Assembly (NCBI GenBank): GCA_902570035.1
Contig: CACFWO010000006.1
Location: 1-33,055, forward strand
Direction of reading: 5' to 3'
Source of the DNA: an uncultured SAR86 cluster bacterium
GTDB taxonomy: Bacteria > Pseudomonadota > Gammaproteobacteria > Magnimaribacterales > AG-339-G14
Length of the DNA: 33,055 bases
This document shows positions 25,657-33,055 of the stretch, piece by piece. Position numbers and translations under genes: made by a program. The notes below the pieces were generated by a model that was not told the origin of the DNA, made no database searches, and saw nothing but the letters and a program-made list of their open reading frames with translations. Every line of letters starts with the position of its first letter. Positions within the stretch are counted from its first letter, which is position 1.

Positions 25657-26441
25657 TCCCACTTTGGTTCTCTTTTTTCCAAAAAAGCTGAAATGCCCTC
25701 TTGAGCATCTGGACCCGCAAAGGTTTCCGCACTTTTTTTACCTAAATAAGGTAAAGCTTCATCAAAATTCATTCCATCCTGATTGACATAGGCTTCCAGT
25801 CCAAATTGCATGGTACCAGGAGCAAGATTAGCAAGATCACTTGCAAGGCTATTTACCCTTTCATCTAACTGATCGTTGGGTACAGATTCGTTTATTAAAC
25901 CCCACTCCTCTGCTTTTTTTGCATCAATCGCTTGGCCTCTCATACAGAAATCTAATCCAGCTCTTTTAGGCATTACTCTAAATAGGCCTGCCATTACCAT
26001 ATGCGGCCAAACTCCTCTGAGTATTTCTGGTGCTGAAAATTTTGCATTTTCCACTGCAATAGCATGAGTGCAATTCGTAACCATCAATAATGCGCCGGCA
26101 TGGACAGAACCCTGAATTTTGCAAATTACGGGTTTATATAAATGCCTTATGGACATACTTATGTCATCAGAGCCTTCTATTCTCGGAACATTTGATTCTT
26201 CTTGTTTTCTATTTAAATCTGCTCCAGCACAAAAAACGTCGCCTTCGGCAGCGATGATCACTACTCTGATACTTCTTTCTTGTTTTGCGTAAGCTAAAGC
26301 ATAATTAATTTCATTCATCATGACGTTGTTTAATGCGTTCTTTTTCTCTGGTCTATTTAGGGTAAGAGTTAAAACATTGTTGGCAATGTTTAACTTTGTT
26401 GCTTGAAAATTTAAGCCCTCTAAAGATAATTTATCTGTCAT
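25653..26441 (-). CDS. Enoyl-CoA hydratase/isomerase family protein (crotonase), AtuE-like by context
   Basis: 262 residues, crotonase fold. The oxyanion-hole segments FCAGADL (70-76) and GSVHAGA (111-117) are present. Of the two catalytic glutamates of enoyl-CoA hydratase, the second is kept as Glu139 in SAPEI, but the first falls on Leu119 (AGALLM), so a classical hydratase mechanism is doubtful; isomerase, lyase or single-acid hydratase chemistry is possible. It starts 8 nt after the AtuA-family gene with AGGA well placed, forming a two- or three-gene minus-strand operon. In Pseudomonas the atu cluster contains a crotonase, AtuE, acting after geranyl-CoA carboxylase, which is the basis of the contextual name. 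Confidence 0.85.
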   Translation of the reverse strand: MTDKLSLEGLNFQATKLNIANNVLTLTLNRPEKKNALNNVMMNEINYALAYAKQERSIRVVIIAAEGDVFCAGADLNRKQEESNVPRIEGSDDISMSIRHLYKPVICKIQGSVHAGALLMVTNCTHAIAVENAKFSAPEILRGVWPHMVMAGLFRVMPKRAGLDFCMRGQAIDAKKAEEWGLINESVPNDQLDERVNSLASDLANLAPGTMQFGLEAYVNQDGMNFDEALPYLGKKSAETFAGPDAQEGISAFLEKREPKWD

Positions 26442-26449
26442 ATTTTTTC

Positions 26450-28216
26450 CTATAAAAGTTGTTTGGGTGCTTGAATTATTTTTGCCCTTAAATATTCCCC
26501 GAGTGATTTAGCTTGAGGATCCATTCTAGTCGAAGAAGAAACTCCATCTTGAAGAATTCCACGGACATAGAAATTTAGTGAAAGAATATTTGGTAATTCA
26601 TACCTTTCAATTTCAAAGTTTCTTAGATCAGGCAATAATTCCTTAAATTTGTCTACAGTTAAAAAATCATACAGGAAAGCATAGCTGTCTTTATTTTTTG
26701 CCCAAACTCCAACATTCGCACATCCACCCTTGTCGCCTGAACGTGTACCGTAGAGATTGCCAAATGGAACTTCTTCCAGAATTGTTTTATCAACTTCTGG
26801 ATTAGAATAAGGTTCTTTTTGATAGAGAATCTCTTCGTAATCAAGCTGGCTGGTTGGAACCACTTCTTTCGTCTCTCCTAGAAAATGAACTTGTTCCCTA
26901 ACAAATTTGCTGTCGACTAAAGCTGGCCAATATTCTATGAAAGGTCCGCTAGGTACCACCCCGCTTCTTCCTGTCCAACCAGGAAAATTAGCTAAGGCTA
27001 GTTCTACAATTTTTGCATTGAATAGTCTGCCAACTTTATCAGCATCCTTAGACATAACATCAATTCTTAAGAATGCTTGGGCCTCCTCATTACTGTTTGG
27101 ATTAATTTTATCGGTTCTGTGGAGTTGAACGTCTACCTTATCAAATTGTTCTCTTCCGCCTACATTTTCGAAAATTGAATCAGTAATCAAATCTGCTTTT
27201 TCTTCTATATCTAAACCTGTTAATAAAAGTTCAATTCCGTTTCTGAAACCTCCAGCTAAATTAATGCAAACCTTATGTTTGTGTGGAGGGCTGCTTCCTT
27301 TGCAACCACTGACATAAACTCTATCATTGGATTCTTGTTCGATTTTTAGAGTATCAAAATTGGCAATCACATCAGGATTAATATAAGCGGGACTACTTAT
27401 TTCATATAGCAGTTGAGCCGTTACAGTACCAACAGAAACCAAACCTCCGGTATTAGGATGTTTAGTAATTGTAAAATTTCCATCTTCTTCTATTTCTGCA
27501 ATAGGATAACCAACGTTACTGAATGAAGGCACTTCTCTAAAGAATGAATAATTACCTCCGGTAACTTGCGCCCCACATTCAATAAGGTGACCAGCTGCAA
27601 GAGCGCCAGCTAATTTATCGTAGTCATTTCTTTGCCAATTGAACTTCCAGGCAGCAGGACCAATTACTACCGCAGCATCTGTGACTCTTGGACAAATAAC
27701 CACATCTGCACCTGAGTCTAGCGCTTCTTTAATACCCCAAGCGCCAAAGTAAGCATTTGCCGTTACAGCTTTTTTATCATAATCAAAAAGAGATACATTC
27801 GTATCAATATTTTTTATTTCCTCTCCTGATTCATTTAACTTTGATAATTCAGGCATAAGGTCATCGCCATCGATATAAGCTACTTTTAAATCTAAGTTGA
27901 GCTCTGAAACGATGTCTTCAATCATTGAAGCCATGCCTTTTGGGTTTAATCCCCCTGCATTCGTAACAATTTTTATTCCTTCTTGGTGACATTTTTCGGC
28001 TACATCCTTAAATTGTTTTAAAAAGGTTCCCACATAACCATGATCTTCACCTCTTTTAAGCTTTTGGTTATAAAGAATGGTCATAGTTAATTCAGCCAAG
28101 TAATCTCCAGTTAGAACATCTATCGGACCTCCATCAACCATATCCTTAGCAGCAGAGAGTTTATCTCCATAGAAACCGCTGCAATTTGCAATTTTTATTA
28201 CTTCATTTTTTGTCAT
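26450..28216 (-). CDS. Acyclic terpene utilisation AtuA-family protein (DUF1446)
   Basis: 588 residues. The N-terminal IANCSGFYGDKLSAAKDMV, VLTGDYLAELTM and NAGGLNPKG are the recognisable AtuA/DUF1446 elements; the C-terminal 110 residues (VPFGNLYGTRSGDKGGCANVG) match the small domain often fused to it. AtuA is needed for citronellol/geraniol growth in Pseudomonas but its reaction is not defined as far as I know. The ATG lies within the last 14 nt of the DMT transporter gene. Together with the facing carboxylase genes and the downstream crotonase it forms a partial Atu-like set; AtuB, AtuD, AtuG and AtuH homologues are not adjacent. Confidence 0.88.
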   Translation of the reverse strand: MTKNEVIKIANCSGFYGDKLSAAKDMVDGGPIDVLTGDYLAELTMTILYNQKLKRGEDHGYVGTFLKQFKDVAEKCHQEGIKIVTNAGGLNPKGMASMIEDIVSELNLDLKVAYIDGDDLMPELSKLNESGEEIKNIDTNVSLFDYDKKAVTANAYFGAWGIKEALDSGADVVICPRVTDAAVVIGPAAWKFNWQRNDYDKLAGALAAGHLIECGAQVTGGNYSFFREVPSFSNVGYPIAEIEEDGNFTITKHPNTGGLVSVGTVTAQLLYEISSPAYINPDVIANFDTLKIEQESNDRVYVSGCKGSSPPHKHKVCINLAGGFRNGIELLLTGLDIEEKADLITDSIFENVGGREQFDKVDVQLHRTDKINPNSNEEAQAFLRIDVMSKDADKVGRLFNAKIVELALANFPGWTGRSGVVPSGPFIEYWPALVDSKFVREQVHFLGETKEVVPTSQLDYEEILYQKEPYSNPEVDKTILEEVPFGNLYGTRSGDKGGCANVGVWAKNKDSYAFLYDFLTVDKFKELLPDLRNFEIERYELPNILSLNFYVRGILQDGVSSSTRMDPQAKSLGEYLRAKIIQAPKQLL

Positions 28217-29096
28217 GATTACTCTTTCTCTCGTTTAATCCCGCAATATAAATTCCTATAATCAAAATAATACCACCTAAGATCTGTTGAAATAAGAGCA
28301 GTTCATTAAAGAGAAACATACTCAATATTGCTGCCGTTAAAACTTGTAAAAGCAAAATAAGAGATGTGAATTGCGCGCTTATCTGAGATAGGCCATAAAT
28401 GACTAATCCTTGTCCAATGATTTGAACCAGCGTGGACTGTAATAAAAGATTCCCTACTCCCTGAAAAGAAATTGGAAACTTTATACCGGTCTCAAAAAAA
28501 CCAAGAGCTAAAAGAGGAATGCAACCAAACAAAGCTGAGTAAAGCATAAGCTGAAATGTATCTAAATTGCTGGATAGTCTTCTCACAGATACCAAATATC
28601 CTGCGTAAAAAATTGCAGCCAGCAAAGAAAGTAAATCGCCCCTAAGGTTTTTACCTAAAAAAACATCAAAATTTTGAAGGTTAAGAATAATTAAGCTAAC
28701 GCCTATAAATGAAAGAATTAAGGAGATTAGAAACAATTTACTAATTCTTTCCTTAAAAAATAAAAAGGATATGATTCCGACGTATATTGGCGCAGTGTTA
28801 ACTAACAAAGCCGCATTAGTTACAGGAGTGATCATGATTGCCGTATGCCACAGTGCAATGTCTGCACCAAAAAATATTCCAGGCAATGCAAGAATATAGA
28901 GATTTGTATTTACGAAAAATTTCTTGCCTTTAATAGCTCCGTAAATCAGTAAAATTAAGAAAGCAAAAAAGAAACGATAAAACCCTGTCATCGAAGGAGA
29001 AACTTCACTGTAACGCATAAGTATTGGAGCTAATCCAATTAATATCGCACCGATTACCGTGGAAAGGTAAAAAGGATACTTATTTTGAACACTCAT
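28203..29096 (-). CDS. DMT-superfamily (EamA) transporter
   Basis: 297 residues from the ATG at 29096; a TTG six codons upstream (29114) would give 303. About ten hydrophobic segments in two EamA repeats are visible, the first with LIGLAPILMRYSEVSPSMTGFYRFFFA and the second ending GGIILIIGIYIAGL. Such proteins export or import small metabolites; the substrate is unknown. It overlaps the AtuA-family start by 14 nt, so it is the first gene of a DMT-AtuA-crotonase operon and may move a substrate or product of that pathway. It diverges from xseA over 37 nt. Confidence 0.85.
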   Translation of the reverse strand: MSVQNKYPFYLSTVIGAILIGLAPILMRYSEVSPSMTGFYRFFFAFLILLIYGAIKGKKFFVNTNLYILALPGIFFGADIALWHTAIMITPVTNAALLVNTAPIYVGIISFLFFKERISKLFLISLILSFIGVSLIILNLQNFDVFLGKNLRGDLLSLLAAIFYAGYLVSVRRLSSNLDTFQLMLYSALFGCIPLLALGFFETGIKFPISFQGVGNLLLQSTLVQIIGQGLVIYGLSQISAQFTSLILLLQVLTAAILSMFLFNELLLFQQILGGIILIIGIYIAGLNERKSNHDKK

Positions 29097-29121
29097 CTTT
29101 AAGCATTTATTCAAGATTAGC

Positions 29122-29127
29122 TATACT
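29122..29127 (+). promoter_or_regulatory. -10 element placing the xseA start at its ATG (leaderless candidate)
   Basis: TATACT followed by 6 nt and then the xseA ATG; the predicted +1 is the A of the ATG. A partial -35 (TTAAGC at 29099-29104) is 17 nt upstream. No ribosome-binding site precedes the ATG. Confidence 0.5.
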
Positions 29128-29133
29128 GCACTA

Positions 29134-30492
29134 ATGAACTGGAATGATCAAAAAGACAATAGATACATCTTTACAGTTAGCGAATTAAATAATTCAGCAA
29201 AAAAAACTTTAGAAAATTCATTTTCAGATATCTGGATCAAAGGTGAGATATCAAATTTTAAATCTTATCCATCTGGGCATTGGTATTTCACTCTTAAAGA
29301 TGAGGAATCTCAAATTCAATGCGTTATGTTTAAGTTCAAAAATTCATTATTAAATTTTATCCCCAAGGAAGGAGATGAATTCATTGCTTTAGGCAGTGCT
29401 TCAATGTACTTGGCAAGAGGAAATTATCAGTTTCAAGTTGAATCACTGGAAAAAGATGGGATTGGAAGGCTTTATGAAGAATATGAAAAACTTAAAACTA
29501 GACTGAGCAATCAAGGATTATTTGATGAAAGCAACAAATTAGAAATACCTAGCTATCCTCAAAAAATTGCATTGATTACATCTGAAAAAGGAGCGGTTCT
29601 TCAAGATATTAAGAATGTCTTAAATAGAAGAGCCCCGAGTATTGAGGTCAATTTATTCTCATCTCTTGTTCAAGGAGAGGACGCAGAACAGAGTATCCTT
29701 CACAACTTAAATCTAATAAAAGAAATTCAACCACAATATAAATATGATTTGCTTGTATTTGCCAGAGGCGGAGGATCAATTGAAGATCTTTGGGTTTTTA
29801 ATTCAGAAAAAATTGCTTTAGCAATATCTAAACTAAATATTCCAACTATAAGTGCAATTGGTCATGAGACAGATTTTACAATATGTGATTTTGTTTGTGA
29901 CTTAAGGGCGCCAACTCCGTCCGGTGCTGCGGAAATTATTTCTTCAGAAATATTTCAAATTTCTAATTCTTTAGAAAATTATGAAAAATTTTTAAATAAG
30001 GTTTTTTTTAATAATTTAAATTTTCTTAATCAAGAAGTTAAAAACCTTAGTCAAAGAATCATAAATCCATTGAATAAAATAAATGAAAATTTTCTTAAGC
30101 TAGATGAGAGCACTCTTAGATTGCATAATTCTTTTTTGAGTGGATTCAATAAAATGAAGGAAATCATAAACTTCTCAAAAAGGTCCATAGATTTATTAAA
30201 CCCAAATTCTAAATTGGCTCGATTTAAAGAAAATATAGATGATAATTTATCAAAAATTAAAACGCTTCATTCAAAGCATCTTAGTGAGAAACAAAATCTC
30301 ATCACATCGTATTCTTCACAGATTGAGCAACTAAGTCCTTTCAATGTTTTAGAAAGAGGTTATTCAATTGTCAGGAATAAAAAAGGAGTTGTGGTCAAAT
30401 CGATAGATGATATTTCTTTGAAAGATAAAATATCTGTCACTTCTGCAAAAATATCCTATGAAGCTGATGTTACAAATATAAATAATGATTAG
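29134..30492 (+). CDS. xseA: Exodeoxyribonuclease VII large subunit
   Basis: 452 residues, standard for XseA, the nuclease subunit that degrades single-stranded DNA. The N-terminal OB-fold (WIKGEISNFKSYPSGHWYF) and the catalytic domain motifs ARGGGSIEDLW and GHETDFTICD...DLRAPTPSGAAE are conserved; a long coiled coil at about 260-400 precedes the C-terminal segment LERGYSIV. The small subunit XseB is not in the window. Its stop overlaps the M23 gene start by 8 nt. Confidence 0.96.
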   Translation: MNWNDQKDNRYIFTVSELNNSAKKTLENSFSDIWIKGEISNFKSYPSGHWYFTLKDEESQIQCVMFKFKNSLLNFIPKEGDEFIALGSASMYLARGNYQFQVESLEKDGIGRLYEEYEKLKTRLSNQGLFDESNKLEIPSYPQKIALITSEKGAVLQDIKNVLNRRAPSIEVNLFSSLVQGEDAEQSILHNLNLIKEIQPQYKYDLLVFARGGGSIEDLWVFNSEKIALAISKLNIPTISAIGHETDFTICDFVCDLRAPTPSGAAEIISSEIFQISNSLENYEKFLNKVFFNNLNFLNQEVKNLSQRIINPLNKINENFLKLDESTLRLHNSFLSGFNKMKEIINFSKRSIDLLNPNSKLARFKENIDDNLSKIKTLHSKHLSEKQNLITSYSSQIEQLSPFNVLERGYSIVRNKKGVVVKSIDDISLKDKISVTSAKISYEADVTNINND

Positions 30493-31297
30493 AAAATTAT
30501 TGCCGATAATTTTTTTAATTGTTATTTCCTGTTCAATTAAAATAATAAGTATTAAAAACGACTGTAACTTTCCTAAATCTAATCTTGTTCCAGGCGGACA
30601 CATCACAGTTACTTCAAATGATTATCAGGAAAATTTTGAAGGTATTCAGTGTTTTAACAACGATAAAACCTTTACTTTGGTTTTCCCAGTCCCATTGGAG
30701 CTTAAAAACCAAAGAATTTATGTTTCTGATAGAGTTTTTGTTATTCAAGAAAAAAAATTTAGGGAATCCAGAATCACTATAGAGGATCAAAATTTTATAA
30801 AAATATCTCCTGAATCAAGGAAAAGAATAAGAGAAGAACAAGTAATATTAAATTCCAAATATGCAGTTAACTCAGATCAAATTAATTTAAATTGGCCTAT
30901 GATTCAGCCAGTTTCTGGTTATATTTCGAGTAGATTTGGATTGCGTAGATTTATAAATGGTTCTCCTAGAAACCGCCATCTCGGTCTTGATATTGCTAAC
31001 AACGAAGGTACAAAAATAATTGCTCCATTAAATGGAAGAGTCATTTTTATAGGAAACCTTTTTTACAAAGGGAACAATATAATACTCGATCATGGGAATG
31101 GATTTCTTTCTTCTTATTCTCATTTAAATGAGATATTTGTAAACGAGAATGAATATCTTGAAAAGGGTCAACTAATTGGAACCGTTGGCTCTTCAGGAAG
31201 GGTGACCGGCCCTCATTTACATTTTGAAATCTTCATTAAGGGAAGAAGAGTTGATCCCGAAGGTCTAATTAATGAGCTCCAATCTTTGGATTATTGA
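30485..31297 (+). CDS. M23-family (LytM) peptidase lipoprotein
   Basis: 270 residues. A hydrophobic N-terminus ends in the lipobox-like VISC with Cys16, so a lipoprotein is likely. A beta-rich N-terminal region (about 30-130) precedes a LytM domain with zinc ligands His165, Asp169 (HLGLD) and His246, and catalytic His213 and His244 (HLHFE). All metal and catalytic residues are present, so an active DD- or LD-endopeptidase on peptidoglycan is expected, unlike the degenerate NlpD/EnvC activators. It is coupled to xseA by an 8-nt overlap. Its 3' end overlaps the convergent TlpA-like gene by 33 nt. Confidence 0.9.
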   Translation: MIRKLLPIIFLIVISCSIKIISIKNDCNFPKSNLVPGGHITVTSNDYQENFEGIQCFNNDKTFTLVFPVPLELKNQRIYVSDRVFVIQEKKFRESRITIEDQNFIKISPESRKRIREEQVILNSKYAVNSDQINLNWPMIQPVSGYISSRFGLRRFINGSPRNRHLGLDIANNEGTKIIAPLNGRVIFIGNLFYKGNNIILDHGNGFLSSYSHLNEIFVNENEYLEKGQLIGTVGSSGRVTGPHLHFEIFIKGRRVDPEGLINELQSLDY

Positions 31298-31708
31298 CTC
31301 TTTTGTTTGTGGACCTCTCAAAACTTCTTTCACATTTAAATCTCTATCAATGATTACCGTCACAGGAAGAGTTTCTGGAATGTCAATTCCAAAGATTTGA
31401 TAGGGACTTGTTAAGAGAGAAGGTATCCTTGCATTGAACCTTATTAGTTGTTCGTCTAATTCTGCTCCAGCAAGTTCATCGAAGTGAAATAAGTAAACAT
31501 TAAGTTCATCTTTATTCTCTTCATATAAAGCATTCAATTCAGGAATCTCTTTAATACAAGGTGGGCACCAGTCTGCCCAAAAATTTATCACTGTGTTCTT
31601 TTCCTTTAAATCTTCCAGCATCAAACCATTTTGTTTATGAATCATAAGATCTGATTCGGAGCATGCCGTAATGATTAGTAAAAAAAAGGATAATTTTATA
31701 ATTCTCAT
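31265..31708 (-). CDS. TlpA/ResA-like thioredoxin-fold lipoprotein
   Basis: 147 residues. A signal sequence ends in LIITAC with Cys16 as lipid anchor. The thioredoxin fold carries the active site WCPPC (Cys48, Cys51) and the cis-proline in TLPVT. WCPPC is typical of TlpA/DsbE-type reductants acting in the periplasm, for example on cytochrome c or other disulfides. It is the last gene of the pgsA-hda run: its ATG overlaps the Hda-like stop (ATGA). The end lies 33 nt inside the opposite-strand M23 gene. Confidence 0.9.
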   Translation of the reverse strand: MRIIKLSFFLLIITACSESDLMIHKQNGLMLEDLKEKNTVINFWADWCPPCIKEIPELNALYEENKDELNVYLFHFDELAGAELDEQLIRFNARIPSLLTSPYQIFGIDIPETLPVTVIIDRDLNVKEVLRGPQTKESIIQRLELIN

Positions 31709-32394
31709 GACTCTAAGATTTCTTTTAACAAGGGCACCGTGATATTTCTTTTTTTTGATAGGGAGTATTCATCAATTTTTTGAACTAAGTTAATTATATT
31801 CTCAAGGTTTCTAGAGCTTCTTTCTAAAGCGTACGATAGTACAGACTTATCAATCGATATGCCTCTTTTGTTGAAAATTAATTCCATCAATATTCTTTTT
31901 TCCTCATCGTTTAATTCAGCGAAACTCATAGCAGAAATTGATGAGATTCTTGATTGAAGATCCTTCAGATTAAACTCGATTGAATTTAGAGGTTTATCAG
32001 AAAGAAAAATAATTTTACTTTTATCTGCTTCATTTAATTTGTTGTATAGGTTAAAAATTCCTAACTCCCAATTGGAATCAGTAGGAGCAAGATCTAACCT
32101 ATCCAATACTATTACATCGAAATAAGATATACCTTCTAGGATTTGTTCAGAAAAATAATCATCTTCTAGAGAAGCATAAAAAATCTTTTTATCAGAATGA
32201 AAACAATTGATAAACGAATTTAAAATATATTTCTTTCCAGACCTTTCGTCTCCGTAAAGTAAAATAAATTTATTAGTTTCAGAAAAGAAATTCTCAAGCT
32301 GTTTAAAGTTTATCTCAAAGGTATCAATGGACTGCAAATTCTCTTTTGATAGATATATTTCTGAATTGAACTTGAAAGTTTTTTGATCCATCAC
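31705..32394 (-). CDS. hda: Hda-like DnaA regulatory inactivator (DnaA paralogue)
   Basis: 229 residues, the size of Hda, which with the DNA sliding clamp promotes ATP hydrolysis by DnaA after initiation. The AAA+ domain shows a degenerate P-loop GDERSGKK at 48-55 (Lys where Ser/Thr is normal), Walker B VIVLDRLD with Asp98 and Asp101, and the arginine-finger region LQSRIS. The C-terminal 40 residues (RSSRNLENIINLV, VPLLKEIL) match Hda but lack the DnaA DNA-binding domain. The N-terminus lacks the canonical clamp-binding QLSL(P); only a loose QKTFKF (4-9) is seen. ATGA overlaps couple it to pgsA upstream and the TlpA-like gene downstream. Confidence 0.85.
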   Translation of the reverse strand: MMDQKTFKFNSEIYLSKENLQSIDTFEINFKQLENFFSETNKFILLYGDERSGKKYILNSFINCFHSDKKIFYASLEDDYFSEQILEGISYFDVIVLDRLDLAPTDSNWELGIFNLYNKLNEADKSKIIFLSDKPLNSIEFNLKDLQSRISSISAMSFAELNDEEKRILMELIFNKRGISIDKSVLSYALERSSRNLENIINLVQKIDEYSLSKKRNITVPLLKEILES

Positions 32395-32936
32395 TTTATG
32401 TTGCGTAGGATTTTTATGCCTGGATCAAAGAAATAAACTATCAAGCTAAAGGTGTTTGTGAATATAAAAAGCATTGATATCCAGTAAATTGCTATATCAG
32501 TAACAAAAAAGCCAACGGCATCAATTAAAATGATGCCAACCAATAAGAGTAAAATTGTTGTGTTTAATTTTCCAAGATAATTAGGAGCAACTTGATAATC
32601 AGATATCAAGTAATTTGCCAATACTACGCCTACGATTATTAATAAATCTCTGCCAAGAACCATAAACATAAACCAGTTTTCGATGAGGTCTATTGAGCCT
32701 AAAGAAATTATTGTTGCCACCACTAATGTTTTATCTGCAACCGGATCAGCTATTTGTCCAAATCTTGATTGCCATGAAAATTTTCTAGCTAGAAATCCAT
32801 CTAGTAAATCTGATATCCCCGCTAAAAAAAATATTCCTAAGGCTAAAAAAAATTGTTCCTCTAATATGAAAATTATGAGGGGATACACAGAGAGAAGTCT
32901 CAATACCGTAAGGATATTTGGAATACTTGAAAGCAT
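32391..32936 (-). CDS. CDP-diacylglycerol-glycerol-3-phosphate 3-phosphatidyltransferase family protein
   Basis: 181 residues, integral membrane with about 4-6 hydrophobic segments. The CDP-alcohol phosphatidyltransferase signature is perfect: D43, D46-G47, A50-R51, G60, D64, D68 (DGFLAR...G...D...D). PgsA makes phosphatidylglycerol phosphate from CDP-diacylglycerol and the GpsA product glycerol-3-phosphate. The length and NILTVLRLLSVYP start suit PgsA, but other members of the family cannot be excluded. The ATG follows the stop of the upstream partial gene with no spare base on one side (TAA-ATG), and the stop overlaps hda. Confidence 0.88.
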   Translation of the reverse strand: MLSSIPNILTVLRLLSVYPLIIFILEEQFFLALGIFFLAGISDLLDGFLARKFSWQSRFGQIADPVADKTLVVATIISLGSIDLIENWFMFMVLGRDLLIIVGVVLANYLISDYQVAPNYLGKLNTTILLLLVGIILIDAVGFFVTDIAIYWISMLFIFTNTFSLIVYFFDPGIKILRNIK

Positions 32937-33055
32937 TTAATTTATACTCTGAAAAATTATTTCTTCAGACGATTTGCTGCTCAAAGTTAGTAAATTATCT
33001 GTCAGCATTACTTCAACAAGGTCATCGGAATCAGAGTCAGTGGTAACCATGAAAC
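32937..33055 (-). CDS. C-terminal end of an unidentified protein (runs off right edge)
   Basis: An open frame of 38 full codons from the right edge to TAA at 32937-32939. The fragment is acidic and ends SSEEIIFQSIN. It is directly followed by the pgsA-like start, so it belongs to the same operon. In several gammaproteobacteria a DUF2066 protein precedes hda-region genes and the short beta-like tail would fit, but the fragment is too short for a real assignment. Confidence 0.4.
   Translation of the reverse strand, partial: FMVTTDSDSDDLVEVMLTDNLLTLSSKSSEEIIFQSIN

Overview
The window looks like a compact, AT-rich chromosome segment from a streamlined marine gammaproteobacterium. SAR86 or a close relative is my best guess. 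This rests on gene content, the conserved order folD / tRNA genes / tig-clpP-clpX-lon-hupB-ppiD, a FabY-type ketosynthase, very short intergenic gaps and many overlapping gene ends. It is inferred, not proven. No plasmid, phage, IS element or CRISPR array is visible. No gene-free stretch exceeds 300 bases; the longest is 19389-19665, which carries a candidate structured RNA.

Layout. 1-7214 (minus): proteostasis block tig, clpP, clpX, lon, hupB and the 5' part of ppiD, which runs off the left edge. 7283-7973 (minus): tRNA-Pro, a hotdog thioesterase, tRNA-Arg and tRNA-His, facing folD (8054-8893, plus). 8886-13018: lipid genes, namely an acyl-CoA synthetase (minus), a FabY-like ketosynthase (plus) and an SDR (minus); the SDR is last in a folE-maf-SDR operon. 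14285-17172 (minus): a tight four-gene operon patatin-gpsA-DUF4389-GST, divergent from sir2-DASS transporter (plus). 19389-19666: candidate ncRNA with its own promoter and strong terminator. 19666-21984: SDR, tRNA-Asp, exported PHP phosphoesterase, tRNA-Val. 22106-29096: biotin-dependent acyl-CoA carboxylase (beta and alpha, plus) converging on an AtuA-family protein, a crotonase and a DMT transporter (minus). 29134-31297: xseA and an M23 lipoprotein. 31265-33055 (minus): partial ORF, PgsA-type phosphatidyltransferase, Hda-like DnaA homologue and a TlpA-like lipoprotein.

Functional themes are protein quality control, membrane lipid synthesis and turnover (FabY, GpsA, PgsA, patatin, acyl-CoA ligase), one-carbon/pterin metabolism (FolD, FolE), and a carboxylase/AtuA/crotonase module resembling part of acyclic terpenoid or branched acyl-CoA catabolism. 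The least explained items are the ncRNA at 19431-19666 and a repeated promoter geometry that places the predicted transcription start on the A of the ATG of folD, sir2 and xseA.
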